The notes beneath the pieces are model-generated. The model searched no databases, had not been told where the DNA came from, and was given only the letters and a program-made list of their open reading frames with translations. Source: Harenicola maris (GTDB lineage Bacteria > Pseudomonadota > Alphaproteobacteria > Rhodobacterales > Rhodobacteraceae). Taken from it: 64,000 bases of DNA. Below are positions 17,610-27,213 of this stretch, piece by piece; within the stretch, counting starts at the first letter, position 1; every line of letters starts with the position of its first letter. Both the position numbers and the translations under genes were made by a program. The stretch spans positions 1 to 64,000 of the forward strand of contig JADQAZ010000004.1 in assembly GCA_018524345.1 (NCBI GenBank), given 5' to 3'.

Positions 17610-19304
17610 CTAGACCGGCAGGCCGACGACGAAGCGGGCGCCGAGGGGTTCGGAGGTGATGTCATCGTCGGTGGGGCGGATGTTTTCTGCCCAGATGACG
17701 CCGCCATGAGCCTCGACAATCTGTTTCGAGATGGCGAGGCCGAGGCCGGAGTGGTCGCCGAACTGGCCCACGGGCCGTTCGGAGTAGAAACGGTTGAAGA
17801 TTTTGCCAAGGGCCTGATCGGGGATGCCGGGGCCTGTGTCCTCGACCACCACCAGCACGCGGTTTTCGCGGCGGCGGACCCAGACGCGGACGGCGTCGCC
17901 GTCTTCGCAGAAGGACAGGGCATTGGTGATCAGGTTGACAAAGACCTGCGCGAGGCGCCCCTCCAGACCGTCGATCTGGATCGGTTGTTTGGGCACGTCG
18001 GTGATGAATTCGACGCCTTTTTTGCCGGCCTCCTGCGCGAGGTATTCGGTGATATTGCCGAGGGTCTTGAGCAGGTCGAAGGCTTCTTCTTCTTCCTTCA
18101 CCAGCTCGCTGTCGAGGCGGGAGGCGTTGGAGATGTCGGAGACGAGGCGGTCGAGGCGGCGCACGTCGTGGTCGATCACATCGAGCAGGCGGTCGCGTTG
18201 GTCGTCGCGTTTGGCCACGCGCAGGGTGCCCACGGCGGAGCGCAGCGAGGCGAGCGGGTTCTTGATTTCGTGGCTGACATCGGCGGCGAATTGTTCGTTC
18301 GCATCGATCCGGTCATAGAGGGCGGCGACCATGCCGCGCAGGGCGCCCGAGAGGCGGCCGATTTCATCGGGGCGGGCGGTGAGGTCGGGGATGCGGACGC
18401 GGCCGGGCTGGACCTTGCGGGAATTCTTGTCGCGGCCGATTTCGGCGGCGGTGGCCAGATCGGAGAGCGGGTTGGCGATGGTGGAGGCCAGAAGCAGCGA
18501 GAGCCCGATGGAGACCAGAATGGCGATGACAAACATTTGCAGGATTTGCTCGCGTTCGGCGCGCACCATCAGGTCAAGTTCGCCATTGGCGGAGGCGGCG
18601 ACGATGACGCCTGCGACGCCGCTTGGCCCCTCGATCGGTGTGGCGACGGAGAGGATGGTGCCGCCGGCGGTGCTTTGGCCGTGTTCGCCGAAGGTGGTGC
18701 CATTTGCGGCCTGTGCGACCATGGTGCGGGCCAGCCCCTCTGCATCGGCGGTTTCGGTGCCGCGCCTGCCGGGGGTAAAGATCGAGGACATCCCCTCCCA
18801 GATGGAGATGAGGAAATCGGTGATGACGGTGGAACGCTCGCCGACGCGGGGCGCGTCCTCTGGCCCCAGAACGGAGCGGGCGAGGAGTGTGCCCTCGGTG
18901 TCAAAGACGAAAACCTCGAGCCCGTCGGAGAGGGTGAGGCTGTCTACGGTATCCTGAGCATTGATCGCCTCGGCCAGAATGACGGGGGCGGTGCCGGTGG
19001 GGAGCTGAACCTCGATCGCGTCGGCGATGAGTTCGGCCTCTGATGTCAGGCCAGCCTCGCGTTGCACGGCGAGGCTGTCCCTGAAGGGGTTGAGGTAGAA
19101 GACGCCTGCCACAAGGATCAGCAGGCCGAGCAGGTTGAAGGTGATGATCTTGCGCGCGAGGGGCGAGCGATTGAGCGTCAGGATGCCGCGGCGCTTGCGC
19201 CCTGCGTTGACCTCTTGGTCAGCATCCTGCGGTTGTTCCCAGTCTTCACCGAGAACAACATCGCCTTCATAAGATTTGCTCGTATCACGCACAGGCTTTG
19301 GCAC
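17610..19304 (-). CDS. chvG: Sensor histidine kinase ChvG
   Basis: A 564-residue membrane kinase. Membrane segments at about 52-72 and 255-275 enclose a periplasmic sensing domain (about 73-254). A HAMP region follows, then the H-box FAADVSHEIKNPLASLRS with the phosphorylated His345, and the catalytic domain with NLITNALSFCEDGD and DTGPGIP. ChvG (also ExoS/BvrS) senses acid or envelope stress and phosphorylates ChvI. It uses a GTG start 11 bases after chvI and precedes hprK, the standard alphaproteobacterial order. Confidence 0.92.
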   Translation of the reverse strand: MPKPVRDTSKSYEGDVVLGEDWEQPQDADQEVNAGRKRRGILTLNRSPLARKIITFNLLGLLILVAGVFYLNPFRDSLAVQREAGLTSEAELIADAIEVQLPTGTAPVILAEAINAQDTVDSLTLSDGLEVFVFDTEGTLLARSVLGPEDAPRVGERSTVITDFLISIWEGMSSIFTPGRRGTETADAEGLARTMVAQAANGTTFGEHGQSTAGGTILSVATPIEGPSGVAGVIVAASANGELDLMVRAEREQILQMFVIAILVSIGLSLLLASTIANPLSDLATAAEIGRDKNSRKVQPGRVRIPDLTARPDEIGRLSGALRGMVAALYDRIDANEQFAADVSHEIKNPLASLRSAVGTLRVAKRDDQRDRLLDVIDHDVRRLDRLVSDISNASRLDSELVKEEEEAFDLLKTLGNITEYLAQEAGKKGVEFITDVPKQPIQIDGLEGRLAQVFVNLITNALSFCEDGDAVRVWVRRRENRVLVVVEDTGPGIPDQALGKIFNRFYSERPVGQFGDHSGLGLAISKQIVEAHGGVIWAENIRPTDDDITSEPLGARFVVGLPV

Positions 19305-19315
19305 CCTTTGCTGCG

Positions 19316-20017
19316 TTATTCTTCGTTGTAGCGGTAACCGATGCCGTAGAGCGTTTCGATTGCCGAGAACTCGTCATCCACGGAGCGCATTTTCTTGCGC
19401 AGGCGTTTGATGTGGCTGTCGATTGTGCGGTCATCCACATAGACCTGATCGTCATAGGCCACATCCATCAGTTGATCGCGGCTTTTGACGAAGCCGGGGC
19501 GCTGGGCTAGGGCCTGTAGAAGCAGGAATTCTGTCACTGTGAGGGCAACGTCGCGGCCTTTCCACGTCACGGCGTGACGCAGGGGGTCCATCGACAGCTC
19601 GCCGCGGGCGAGGACCTGTGCTGTTTCGACCTCTCCGACCTCGTCATTGGAGATCACTTCCTGACGGCGCAGCAGGGCGCGGATGCGTTCCACAAGCAGG
19701 CGTTGGGAGAAGGGTTTTTTCACGTAGTCGTCCGCGCCCATGCGCAGGCCGAGCACCTCGTCGATCTCGTCATCTTTGGAGGTGAGGAAGATCACCGGCA
19801 TCGATGTTTTCTGCCGCAGGCGCTGGAGCAGGTCCATGCCGTCCATGCGGGGCATCTTGATGTCCAGCACGGCCATATCGGGCAGTTTCTTATTGAATGC
19901 GTCGAGGGCCGATTGCCCGTCATTATAGGTTTCTACTTCGAAACCTTCGGCCTCTAACGTCATCGAAACGGATGTCAGAATATTTCTGTCATCGTCCACA
20001 AGGGCGATTTTCGACAT
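19316..20017 (-). CDS. chvI: Response regulator ChvI (OmpR family)
   Basis: A 233-residue response regulator. Receiver: acidic pair in VDDDRN (7-12), phosphorylated Asp52 in [12 protein letters not shown], and conserved Lys in DDYVKKPFS. The C-terminal winged-helix DNA-binding domain (about 130-232) ends [11 protein letters not shown]. It is the partner of ChvG and, in relatives, controls envelope, exopolysaccharide and central-carbon genes. AAGGAAC precedes the ATG. It is transcribed divergently from pckA, sharing a 317-base region. Confidence 0.93.
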   Translation of the reverse strand: MSKIALVDDDRNILTSVSMTLEAEGFEVETYNDGQSALDAFNKKLPDMAVLDIKMPRMDGMDLLQRLRQKTSMPVIFLTSKDDEIDEVLGLRMGADDYVKKPFSQRLLVERIRALLRRQEVISNDEVGEVETAQVLARGELSMDPLRHAVTWKGRDVALTVTEFLLLQALAQRPGFVKSRDQLMDVAYDDQVYVDDRTIDSHIKRLRKKMRSVDDEFSAIETLYGIGYRYNEE

Positions 20018-20334
20018 GACTTGTTCCTTATTGTTGCTCTTCGCCTACAGTTTTTTCCGCCACAATCCCGAATCAGCCCTTGAGAATCAACTGCTAACGA
20101 CACGGTTGAGGTCTGCGCAGTGTAATCTGGCAACAAAAGTAACAAGGAATGACTAATTTGCACCACATTGCGGCCGCTTTCCCCCTGAGGTTGACCCGCG
20201 GGAAAGAATGGTTGCGCTAAACCAAAATTGGTTGCGCTAACGCCGCATTAGCACTGTGGCGTTTCAAAAAAATGACATGTTATAGCCGAGGGGTGGCGCC
20301 CCTGCCACGATGCCAGAACAAGGAGCATTGAGAT
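20018..20334. other. Divergent chvI-pckA intergenic region
   Basis: A 317-base gene-free stretch between two divergent genes. No reading frame in it looks coding. It must hold the promoters of chvI (leftward) and pckA (rightward). The main structure seen is a pair of TGGTTGCGCTAA repeats (listed separately). The pckA ribosome site AAGGAG lies at 20320-20325. No other clear element was found. Confidence 0.8.
20209..20240. promoter_or_regulatory. Paired LacI-type operator-like sites upstream of pckA
   Basis: TGGTTGCGCTAA occurs at 20209-20220 and again at 20229-20240, exactly 20 bp (two helical turns) apart. Each is a degenerate palindrome around a central CG, and the second continues GGTTGCGCTAAC. 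This resembles the GTTAGCGCTAAC consensus I recall for CceR/AkgR, the LacI-family central-carbon regulator of Rhodobacterales. A similar site lies before pyk. No cceR gene is in the window. Confidence 0.5.
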
Positions 20335-21933
20335 ATGTCCATTGGCCGCGTGAACCCGAAATTTCAACTTTCAGATCAGGGTATCGAGGGGCTTGGGGAG
20401 GCATATTATAACATGCTCGAGCCGGACCTGATTGCCCATGCCCTGCGGCGCGGGGAAGGGGAGCTTGGCAAGGGGGGATCGTTTCTGGTCTCTACCGGAG
20501 AGTTCACCGGCCGGTCGCCCAAGGACAAGTTTGTGGTCCGCACGGCGGATGCCGAGGATACGATCTGGTGGGAGAACAACCCGCCCCTCGAGGTCGCCGG
20601 GTTTGACGCGCTTTATGCCGATATGCTGGAGCATATGAAGGGCCGCGAGTATTTCGTGCAGGATCTGTTTGCCGGGGCCGATCCGGCCCTGCGGCTGGAT
20701 GTGCGGATGGTGACGGAGCTGGCTTGGCATTCGCTGTTTATCCGCACCATGCTGCGCCGCCCTGAGCGCGCCGAGCTGGACGGGTTCGAGCCGGAGTTTA
20801 CGGTGATCAACTGCCCCAGCTTCAAGGCCGATCCGGCGCGCCATGGGTGCCGGACAGAGACCGTGATTGCGATGAACTTCGAGAAGAAGCTGATCCTGAT
20901 TGCGGGGACGGAATATGCCGGTGAGAACAAGAAATGCGTGTTCTCGCTGCTGAATTACATCCTGCCGGAGAAGGGCGTGATGCCGATGCATTGTTCGGCC
21001 AACCATGCGCAGGGCAACCCTGTGGATGCGGCGGTGTTCTTTGGCCTGTCGGGCACGGGGAAGACGACGCTTTCTGCTGATCCGAACCGTGTACTCTTGG
21101 GCGATGATGAGCATGGGTGGTCTGATCGCGGGACCTATAACTTCGAGGGCGGGTGCTACGCCAAGACGATTTCCCTTTCGCCCGAGGCGGAGCCGGAGAT
21201 TTACGCCACGACCGAGATGTTCGGCACGGTGATCGAGAATATGGTCTATGATCCCGAAACCAAGGATCTGGATTTCGAGGATGACAGTCTGACGGCGAAT
21301 ATGCGCTGTGCCTATCCGTTGCATTACATCAGCAATGCCTCGGAAAACGGGCTGGCGGGGCATCCGAAGAATATCATCATGCTGACCTGTGACGCCTTTG
21401 GCGTCTTGCCCCCGATTGCGCGGCTGAGCCCGGCGCAGGCGATGTATCACTTCCTGTCGGGGTTCACCTCGAAGGTGGCGGGGACAGAGCGCGGGGTGAC
21501 AGAGCCGCAGCCGACGTTCTCCACCTGTTTTGGCGCGCCCTTTATGCCGCGCCGGCCCGAGGTATATGGCAACCTGCTGCGCGAGAAGATCGCCGCCCAT
21601 GGGGCGACCTGCTGGCTGGTGAATACGGGCTGGACGGGCGGGGCCTATGGCACCGGCAGCCGGATGCCGATCCGCGCGACGCGCGGGCTGTTGACGGCGG
21701 CGCTGGACGGGTCGCTGAACAATGCGACCTTCCGCAAGGACGAGAACTTCGGCTTCCAGGTGCCTGTGACGGTGCCGGGGGTGGATGGGGCGCTGCTTGA
21801 CCCGCGCGGCACATGGGGCGATCCCGCCGCCTATGACGCGCAGGCGGCGCTGTTGGTGGAAATGTTCGCCGAGAACTTTGCCCAATATGTGCCTCATATC
21901 GACGAAGACGTGAAAGCGGTTGCCATCGGCTGA
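20335..21933 (+). CDS. pckA: Phosphoenolpyruvate carboxykinase (ATP)
   Basis: A 532-residue ATP-type PEPCK that converts oxaloacetate and ATP to PEP, the entry step of gluconeogenesis. The kinase P-loop [15 protein letters not shown] lies near residues 234-248. The metal/oxaloacetate site MHCSANHA lies shortly before it, and the adenine-binding region near [12 protein letters not shown]. It is divergent from chvI, a placement conserved in many alphaproteobacteria, and has operator-like repeats upstream. A three-hairpin array follows its stop. Confidence 0.96.
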   Translation: MSIGRVNPKFQLSDQGIEGLGEAYYNMLEPDLIAHALRRGEGELGKGGSFLVSTGEFTGRSPKDKFVVRTADAEDTIWWENNPPLEVAGFDALYADMLEHMKGREYFVQDLFAGADPALRLDVRMVTELAWHSLFIRTMLRRPERAELDGFEPEFTVINCPSFKADPARHGCRTETVIAMNFEKKLILIAGTEYAGENKKCVFSLLNYILPEKGVMPMHCSANHAQGNPVDAAVFFGLSGTGKTTLSADPNRVLLGDDEHGWSDRGTYNFEGGCYAKTISLSPEAEPEIYATTEMFGTVIENMVYDPETKDLDFEDDSLTANMRCAYPLHYISNASENGLAGHPKNIIMLTCDAFGVLPPIARLSPAQAMYHFLSGFTSKVAGTERGVTEPQPTFSTCFGAPFMPRRPEVYGNLLREKIAAHGATCWLVNTGWTGGAYGTGSRMPIRATRGLLTAALDGSLNNATFRKDENFGFQVPVTVPGVDGALLDPRGTWGDPAAYDAQAALLVEMFAENFAQYVPHIDEDVKAVAIG

Positions 21934-21956
21934 TCCGCTTCGGCGGCGGCTGTCGT

Positions 21957-22026
21957 CAATTTCTTGAAAAGAAATTGGGCCCAAACCCTTGCAAGGGTTT
22001 GGGTTCAGACTTTGTGCCAAAGTCTG
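21957..22026. repeat. Array of three perfect hairpins after pckA
   Basis: CAATTTCTT/AAGAAATTG (21957-21965 with 21969-21977, loop GAA) is followed by CCCAAACCCTTG/CAAGGGTTTGGG (21980-22003, no loop) and CAGACTTTG/CAAAGTCTG (22006-22014 with 22018-22026, loop TGC). All three are exact inverted repeats. They probably act as a composite transcription terminator or mRNA 3'-end stabiliser; no long T tract follows. Confidence 0.75.
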
Positions 22027-22145
22027 GCTTGCGTCGCATCGGTCGCATTCGTTTTGTTCAAAATTGGCGCGTGTGGCGCATTAATGTTGCGCTGCGACTG
22101 CAAAGTGGGTAGACGGGGCCGAGCCTGATTCAAAGGAGTGCCGTG

Positions 22146-23816
22146 ATGCCCCGTGATGCCCAAGACCCGATCCAAGCCAGCCCTGTGATGCCGGAGCTTC
22201 TGGCTGTGACGGCGGCGGCGCTGCCGCCGGTGCGCGATGTGCTGGAGCAGGCCAAAGCGGCCCTTCGGGCGCTGGTGGAGGAGGGCGGGCGGGTCTCTTC
22301 GCGTTTGGTCGAGGTGCATCAGACCGCCGCCCACGGGGTGGCATGGCTTGCCACTTATGAGACGGCGCTTTCGCAGATGCAGAATTGGGGCGCGCGCCTG
22401 TCCGAGGCGGGCACCTTTGGCGAGGCGGAGCAATTGATCCTTCAGATCGTCTTTGGCGAGTATCTGAACCAGATCGAGGGCGGTATTCCCATGGGGCAGG
22501 GCGAGTTGGTGCGCCTGCGCGATATGGGGGTTGAGGGCGGTCTTGAGGGGGAGGCCGTTGCGGCGCTTATGGCGCGGGGCAATAGCCAAGCGGCGCGGAC
22601 CCGTCTGATCGCGCTTTGCGCCGAGGATACCGGGGAGGTGATCTTTGGCGCCTCTGGTCTGGACGAAGAGATGGAGATGATCCGCGCGCAGTTCCGCCGG
22701 TTCAGCGCCGAGCAGGTCGAGCCCCATGCCCATGGCTGGCACCTGCGCGACGAGTTGATCCCGATGGAGGTTCTGGAGCAGATGGCGGAGATGGGGGTCT
22801 TTGGCCTGACCATCCCCGAGGCATACGGCGGGTTCGGCCTGTCGAAGACATCGATGTGTGTTGTGTCTGAGGAGTTGTCGCGCGGGTATATCGGCGTGGG
22901 GTCCCTTGGCACGCGCTCCGAGATCGCGGCGGAGTTGATCCTGTGCGGCGGGACGGAGGAGCAGAAGCAGAAATGGCTGCCGCGGATCGCCTCTGGCGAG
23001 ACATTGCCGACGGCGGTCTTTACCGAGCCGAACACGGGGTCCGACCTTGGCGCCTTGCGCACGCGGGCGGTGAAGGAGGGCGCGGATTACAGCGTCACCG
23101 GCAACAAGACATGGATCACCCATGCGGCGCGGACCCATGTGATGACCCTCTTGGCGCGGACAGACAGCGAGACCAGCGATTACAAGGGCCTGTCGATGTT
23201 TCTGGCCGAGAAGACCCCGGGCACCGATGCCGATCCTTTCCCCACCCCGGGCATGACCGGCACGGAGATCGAGGTTTTGGGCTATCGGGGGATGAAGGAA
23301 TACGAGCTGGCCTTTGACGGCTTTGCTGTCTCGGGCGAGAACCTGCTTGGCGGCGAGGAGGGGCGCGGTTTCAAGCAGTTGATGGAGACCTTCGAGAGTG
23401 CGCGCATCCAGACCGCGGCCCGCGCCGTGGGCGTGGGGCAGTCGGCGCTGGACGTGTCGATGCAATATGCCAAGGACCGCAAGCAGTTCGGCAAGCCGCT
23501 GATCGCCTTTCCCCGTGTCTCGGGGAAGCTGGCGATGATGGTGGCGGAACTGACCGTGGCGCGGCAGCTGACCTATTTCTCGGCGCTTGAAAAGGACGAG
23601 GGGCGGCGCTGTGACCTTGAGGCGGGGATGGCGAAACTGCTGGGGGCGCGGGTGGCTTGGTCTGCTGCGGATACGGGGTTGCAGATCCACGGGGGCAACG
23701 GGTTTGCCACCGAATATGCCATCAGCCGGATCCTTTGCGATGCGCGGATTCTCAATATTTTTGAGGGCGCTGCGGAGATTCAGGCGCAGGTGATTGCACG
23801 GCGGGTTCTGGCCTAG
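22146..23816 (+). CDS. mcd: (2S)-methylsuccinyl-CoA dehydrogenase (acyl-CoA dehydrogenase family)
   Basis: A 556-residue acyl-CoA dehydrogenase. About 150 extra N-terminal residues (AAHGVAWLATYETALSQM near 60-77, then QIEGGIPMGQGE) precede the usual ACAD domains; this extension is the hallmark of methylsuccinyl-CoA dehydrogenase. The core shows AVFTEPNTGSDLG, LQIHGGNGFATEYAISR and the catalytic-region LNIFEGAAEIQAQVI. Mcd oxidises (2S)-methylsuccinyl-CoA to mesaconyl-CoA in the ethylmalonyl-CoA pathway, giving electrons to ETF. Mcl1 and etfBA in the same window support this. AAAGGAG fixes the ATG. It could be another long ACAD. Confidence 0.75.
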   Translation: MPRDAQDPIQASPVMPELLAVTAAALPPVRDVLEQAKAALRALVEEGGRVSSRLVEVHQTAAHGVAWLATYETALSQMQNWGARLSEAGTFGEAEQLILQIVFGEYLNQIEGGIPMGQGELVRLRDMGVEGGLEGEAVAALMARGNSQAARTRLIALCAEDTGEVIFGASGLDEEMEMIRAQFRRFSAEQVEPHAHGWHLRDELIPMEVLEQMAEMGVFGLTIPEAYGGFGLSKTSMCVVSEELSRGYIGVGSLGTRSEIAAELILCGGTEEQKQKWLPRIASGETLPTAVFTEPNTGSDLGALRTRAVKEGADYSVTGNKTWITHAARTHVMTLLARTDSETSDYKGLSMFLAEKTPGTDADPFPTPGMTGTEIEVLGYRGMKEYELAFDGFAVSGENLLGGEEGRGFKQLMETFESARIQTAARAVGVGQSALDVSMQYAKDRKQFGKPLIAFPRVSGKLAMMVAELTVARQLTYFSALEKDEGRRCDLEAGMAKLLGARVAWSAADTGLQIHGGNGFATEYAISRILCDARILNIFEGAAEIQAQVIARRVLA

Positions 23817-23910
23817 GGGTTTGGCCTAGAACCGGCGGGAACCGCGCGTTTCGCCGCATGCCGTAGCGGCCCCCCTTGCGCCCGGCGGCGCGGCGGGCCA
23901 AGAGCGGGGC

Positions 23911-24303
23911 ATGTTACGATTTGCCCCCCTTATGCTCCTGCCGCTGGTTCTGTCCGCCTGCAAGGACGAGACCGTCTCTGGCTATACTCAGGTCACTACC
24001 GATTTCGTGTTGGAGGAGGTCAATGGATCCCCCTTTGCGGCGCGTGCGACGATCAATCTGGGCGAGACCGGCGTGATCAGCGGCGAGGGGCCCTGCAACG
24101 GCTATACGGCGGCGCAAAAGGCTCCCTATCCGTGGTTCGAGATTGGCCCGATCGCGGCGACCAAACGCGCCTGCCCCGATTTGCGGCAGGAGGCAAAGTT
24201 CTTTGACGCGCTGCAGGGGATGACCCTGTCGGAGGTCACGGGAGGGGTGCTGATCCTGAGCAATACCAGCGGCGGGCAGATGGTGTTCAACGCGGCGCCC
24301 TAA
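23911..24303 (+). CDS. META/HslJ-like domain lipoprotein
   Basis: A 130-residue precursor with a lipoprotein signal (MLRFAPLMLLPLVLSACKDE, lipobox LSAC, lipidated Cys17). The mature part resembles a META domain: LEEVNGSPFAARATINLGE, a GEGPCNGYTA core near 66-75 and a later ATKRACPD segment, the usual two-cysteine pattern. HslJ-type proteins are envelope stress-related with unclear function. The start could be a few codons away. The gene stands between mcd and a convergent acyltransferase gene, with its stop seven bases from that gene's stop. Confidence 0.7.
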   Translation: MLRFAPLMLLPLVLSACKDETVSGYTQVTTDFVLEEVNGSPFAARATINLGETGVISGEGPCNGYTAAQKAPYPWFEIGPIAATKRACPDLRQEAKFFDALQGMTLSEVTGGVLILSNTSGGQMVFNAAP

Positions 24304-24309
24304 GGGGCG

Positions 24310-25002
24310 TCAGAACCCGCCGGGGATCGGCCTGTTGAGCAATTCCTCCAGCTTGGCGTTGAAGGCGGCAAGGTCGAGGTTCGGGTCAAGATCGGTCAGG
24401 GGGCGCAGGTCCATGGCCACATGGCGGCGGCCCTGTTTACGGCCCAGAAAGCTCCAGAACAGATCATATTTGGCGGTTTGAAACCGCCCCAGCCCCTCTG
24501 TGCGGAGCAGCATGACGGGGGTTTCAGGCTCTGCGCGCAGGATGTCATGAACGCCGGACAGATAGGGGGCGACGATCTCCTCCGGCTGGCGGCGGACACG
24601 GCCCGCGGGGAAGAGCAGGATGGAGTTGCCGTTGCCCAGAACCTTGTGGATGATCTCCAAGGTGCGCCGCTTGCGCGCGGCGCGCTTCGCCTCGGGCCAT
24701 GTCTTGGGCGAGGACATGGGGATCGCGGCGGCGACATAGAGCGGGAACCACTGGGCCCAGCTGTGATACTCGCCGTAATGCACCGTGGGGCGCACGCGGG
24801 CGGTGGAATAGAGGATCGCCGAAATCAACGGCCCGTCATGGCGGCTGACATGGGTGGCAAGGATCAATGTGCCGGGGCGGTCCTGCAACAGATGCTTGCC
24901 CGCAAAGCTGACGTTGTAGAACAGGGCATAGTAGCCACGCACCAGCACGAAAAAGAAATGCCGGACCCAGCGGCCAAGCGTGGCGTCGAGAAAGCGTTTC
25001 AA
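24310..25002 (-). CDS. Lysophospholipid acyltransferase family protein (second, divergent)
   Basis: A 230-residue protein with an acyltransferase-like catalytic block ATHVSRHDGP (about 49-58; H-X4-D form), LLFPAGRVRR (block III, about 134-143), and an N-terminal hydrophobic segment (FFFVLVRGYYALFY). It should acylate a lysolipid or glycerol phosphate at the membrane. It is unlike the acyltransferase at 14362-15249 in sequence and length. The apparent start is TTG at 25000-25002. It stands alone, with the dispersed intergenic repeat between it and recO. Confidence 0.7.
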   Translation of the reverse strand: MKRFLDATLGRWVRHFFFVLVRGYYALFYNVSFAGKHLLQDRPGTLILATHVSRHDGPLISAILYSTARVRPTVHYGEYHSWAQWFPLYVAAAIPMSSPKTWPEAKRAARKRRTLEIIHKVLGNGNSILLFPAGRVRRQPEEIVAPYLSGVHDILRAEPETPVMLLRTEGLGRFQTAKYDLFWSFLGRKQGRRHVAMDLRPLTDLDPNLDLAAFNAKLEELLNRPIPGGF

Positions 25003-25065
25003 ATGTCCGGGCCCCTCTCTGTCTGCTCAGGGCCAAATCCCAATGTTCGATCCTGGAACGCCCTG

Positions 25066-25187
25066 TTTCTTATTGGCACAAATATCCCCGCCGGAGGCAT
25101 AAAATCTTTTCTCCCACACCATCAGGTTTCGACCCGGCTGGCGCCGGGCCGACCGGGGCGCGCGGGGGCTTCGCCCCCGCGCGCCCC
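25066..25187. repeat. Dispersed intergenic repeat, copy A, with GC hairpins
   Basis: TTTCTTATTGGC at 25066, then AAATATCCCCGCCGGAGGC and ATAAAATCTTTT to 25110, is nearly identical to 59809-59854. The neighbouring CCGGCTGGCGCCGGG is shared too. It is followed by a 15-bp perfect hairpin GGGGCGCGCGGGGGC (25155-25169) with 25173-25187, loop TTC. It lies downstream of recO. Function unknown; termination or mRNA processing is likely. Confidence 0.7.
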
Positions 25188-25239
25188 CACCGCCGACAGC
25201 GGAGCGAGGCCTTTGGCCGAGGGCAGATGGCGGAAAACC

Positions 25240-25965
25240 TTAGCCTTGGCGCGTTAGGGCGGAGATGAGCCTTGCGCGGGCGGGGGGGAGGGGGCGGTCG
25301 CCGAGGGCGCTGCGCAGGCGGTTTTCGAGGAAATGGCCTGTGGTGCGGAGGGCTTCGGTGATTTCCTGCGGGGCGAGGGGGACCTCGCCCATGAGGGGGC
25401 CGGGCAGGGGGAGGAGGCGGTCGGCCCATTCGCCTGCGGCGGAGGCGGAGACGGCGCGGCCGGTGCGGGGGCTGACGTAGGCGAGTGTGTCGTTGCCGCC
25501 GGTGACGGCGCAGGCGGTGAGGTCGAGGCCGAAGCCCATTTCCTCCAGCAAGGCCAGTTCCCAGCGGACATAGGCGAGGGGCCAGTGGTCGGATGTTCCC
25601 AAGAGGTCGAGGACCAGCTCGGACTGGGCGTAGAGCGCCGGATAGGCGGCGCGTTCGGGCAGGGCGAAGGCCAGCAGGGCCGTGACGGCGTTGAGGCCGG
25701 CGAGGGCGCGGCGGTCGCTCATGACATTGGCGGAGCGCGATTGCAGGGGTTCGACCGTATAGGCGCCCAAATGCGCCTCTAGCCGTGCGCGCCACGCGAC
25801 CTGCACTTTGGAGCCGGGTTGCAGGATGGGCGTCATGCGGCGGGAGGCGCCGCCGCGGACGACTCCGGCGTGGCGGCCGTGGGTGGCGGTGAAGACCTCG
25901 ATGATGGCGGCGTTTTCGCCGTGGGTTCGGGTGGTCAGAATGGTGCCTTCATCCTGCCAGTCCAT
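25240..25965 (-). CDS. recO: DNA repair protein RecO
   Basis: A 241-residue RecO, the recombination mediator that loads RecA on SSB-coated DNA with RecF/RecR. The N-terminal OB-fold begins [20 protein letters not shown] with [10 protein letters not shown] near 36-45, followed by the helical C-terminal domain ([16 protein letters not shown], about 136-151). It is the last gene of the lepB-rnc-era-DUF1491-recO run, one base after DUF1491. The zinc-finger cysteines of some RecO proteins are not present here. Confidence 0.92.
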   Translation of the reverse strand: MDWQDEGTILTTRTHGENAAIIEVFTATHGRHAGVVRGGASRRMTPILQPGSKVQVAWRARLEAHLGAYTVEPLQSRSANVMSDRRALAGLNAVTALLAFALPERAAYPALYAQSELVLDLLGTSDHWPLAYVRWELALLEEMGFGLDLTACAVTGGNDTLAYVSPRTGRAVSASAAGEWADRLLPLPGPLMGEVPLAPQEITEALRTTGHFLENRLRSALGDRPLPPARARLISALTRQG

Positions 25966-25966
25966 A

Positions 25967-26296
25967 TCAGTCCACCAGTCCCGGCTCGTCCAGCAGGGTG
26001 CGGCCTGCGCGGTCTTCGACCTCGATCACCCAGATGTCGCGGTCAAAGTCGCGTTGGCGGGTGAGGGCGGCGTCGACCTCTGCCTCTGCCCCTTCGGCCA
26101 GTGTGTCCCATGGGCGGGTGCCGTCCATGGACATGGTGCGTTGAAAGGCCTTGGCCTGTCCGTCGAGGGTGTTGAGTTTGATCAGCACAGAGCCCGCCGT
26201 GTCATCGCCATGGGCGGTGACGAAGGCGGGGATGTCGTTCAGGCGCAGGCGGGCGAGGTAGGCCTGCACCCAGAAGCCCGAGGTGAGGCGTGTCAT
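25967..26296 (-). CDS. DUF1491 family protein
   Basis: A 109-residue protein matching DUF1491 ([20 protein letters not shown] at 4-23; [20 protein letters not shown] near the C-terminus). The family is conserved in alphaproteobacteria between era and recO, and its function is unknown. It starts within the last four bases of era (ATGA-type overlap), so it is translationally coupled to it. No signal peptide or membrane segment. Confidence 0.85.
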   Translation of the reverse strand: MTRLTSGFWVQAYLARLRLNDIPAFVTAHGDDTAGSVLIKLNTLDGQAKAFQRTMSMDGTRPWDTLAEGAEAEVDAALTRQRDFDRDIWVIEVEDRAGRTLLDEPGLVD

Positions 26297-27213
26297 GCCT
26301 CGCCGTCCTTGAAGTTAAGCCCCATCTCGGAATAGCGGGTCGATTCCTCAAGCCAGTTGGGGCGGACCTTGATTTGCAGGAAGAGGTGGACGCGGTGGCC
26401 GAGGAATTCCTCCATCTCGGCGCGGGCGGCGGTGCTGATGGCTTTGATCGTTTCGCCCTTTTTGCCGAGGATGATCCCCTTATGTCCGTCGCGCATGACA
26501 TAGATGATCTGGTCAAGCCGCGCGGAGCCGTCGGGGCGGTTTTCCCAGTTCTCGGTTTCGACCGTAAGCTGGTAGGGCAGTTCCTGATGCAGGCGCAGGG
26601 TGAGCTTTTCGCGGGTCATTTCGGCGGCGATCATGCGCAGGGGCAGGTCGGCGATCTGGTCTTCGGGATACATCCATGGGCCTTTGGGCATTTCGCCCGC
26701 CAGCCATTCGCGGAGCTGCTGCACGCCGTGGCCCTTTTCGGCCGAGATCATGAAGGTTTCGGCGAAGGGGTAGGCCTCGTTCATTTCACGGGTCAGAGCG
26801 AGGAGGCGTTCGGCCTGCACGCGGTCGATCTTGTTGATGGCGAGGGCGACTTTGCGGCCCTCTGTGTGTTCCGCCAGCCCCTCGATGATGGCCTTGGCGC
26901 CCTCTGTCAGGCCGCGGTGGGCCTCGATCAGCAAAACCACCACATCGGCGTCGGCGGCGCCGCCCCATGCGGCCTTGACCATGGCGCGGTCCAGCCGCCT
27001 GCGGGGGCGAAAGAGGCCGGGCGTATCGACAAACACCAGCTGCGCATCGCCTTCGATGGCGACGCCGCGGATGCGGGCGCGGGTGGTTTGCACCTTGTGG
27101 GTGACGATGGAGACCTTGGCCCCGACCATCTGGTTCAGGAGGGTGGATTTGCCTGCGTTCGGCTCGCCGATGAGGGCGATGAAACCGGCGCTGGTGCTGG
27201 GTGTATCTGTCAT
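26293..27213 (-). CDS. era: GTPase Era
   Basis: A 306-residue ribosome-assembly GTPase. G1 GEPNAGKS is at 16-23, G3 in [12 protein letters not shown]4 NKID, and a C-terminal KH domain that binds 16S rRNA carries [19 protein letters not shown]. The start [11 protein letters not shown] (27211-27213) is used: it overlaps the rnc stop as ATGA, whereas the 64-codon longer frame would run into rnc. Together with RNase III it acts in 16S rRNA maturation. Confidence 0.95.
   Translation of the reverse strand: MTDTPSTSAGFIALIGEPNAGKSTLLNQMVGAKVSIVTHKVQTTRARIRGVAIEGDAQLVFVDTPGLFRPRRRLDRAMVKAAWGGAADADVVVLLIEAHRGLTEGAKAIIEGLAEHTEGRKVALAINKIDRVQAERLLALTREMNEAYPFAETFMISAEKGHGVQQLREWLAGEMPKGPWMYPEDQIADLPLRMIAAEMTREKLTLRLHQELPYQLTVETENWENRPDGSARLDQIIYVMRDGHKGIILGKKGETIKAISTAARAEMEEFLGHRVHLFLQIKVRPNWLEESTRYSEMGLNFKDGEA

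Noticed and set aside
20371-22020. A 549-codon minus-strand frame opposite pckA
   Set aside because: pckA has full catalytic motifs on the plus strand; the antisense frame has none.
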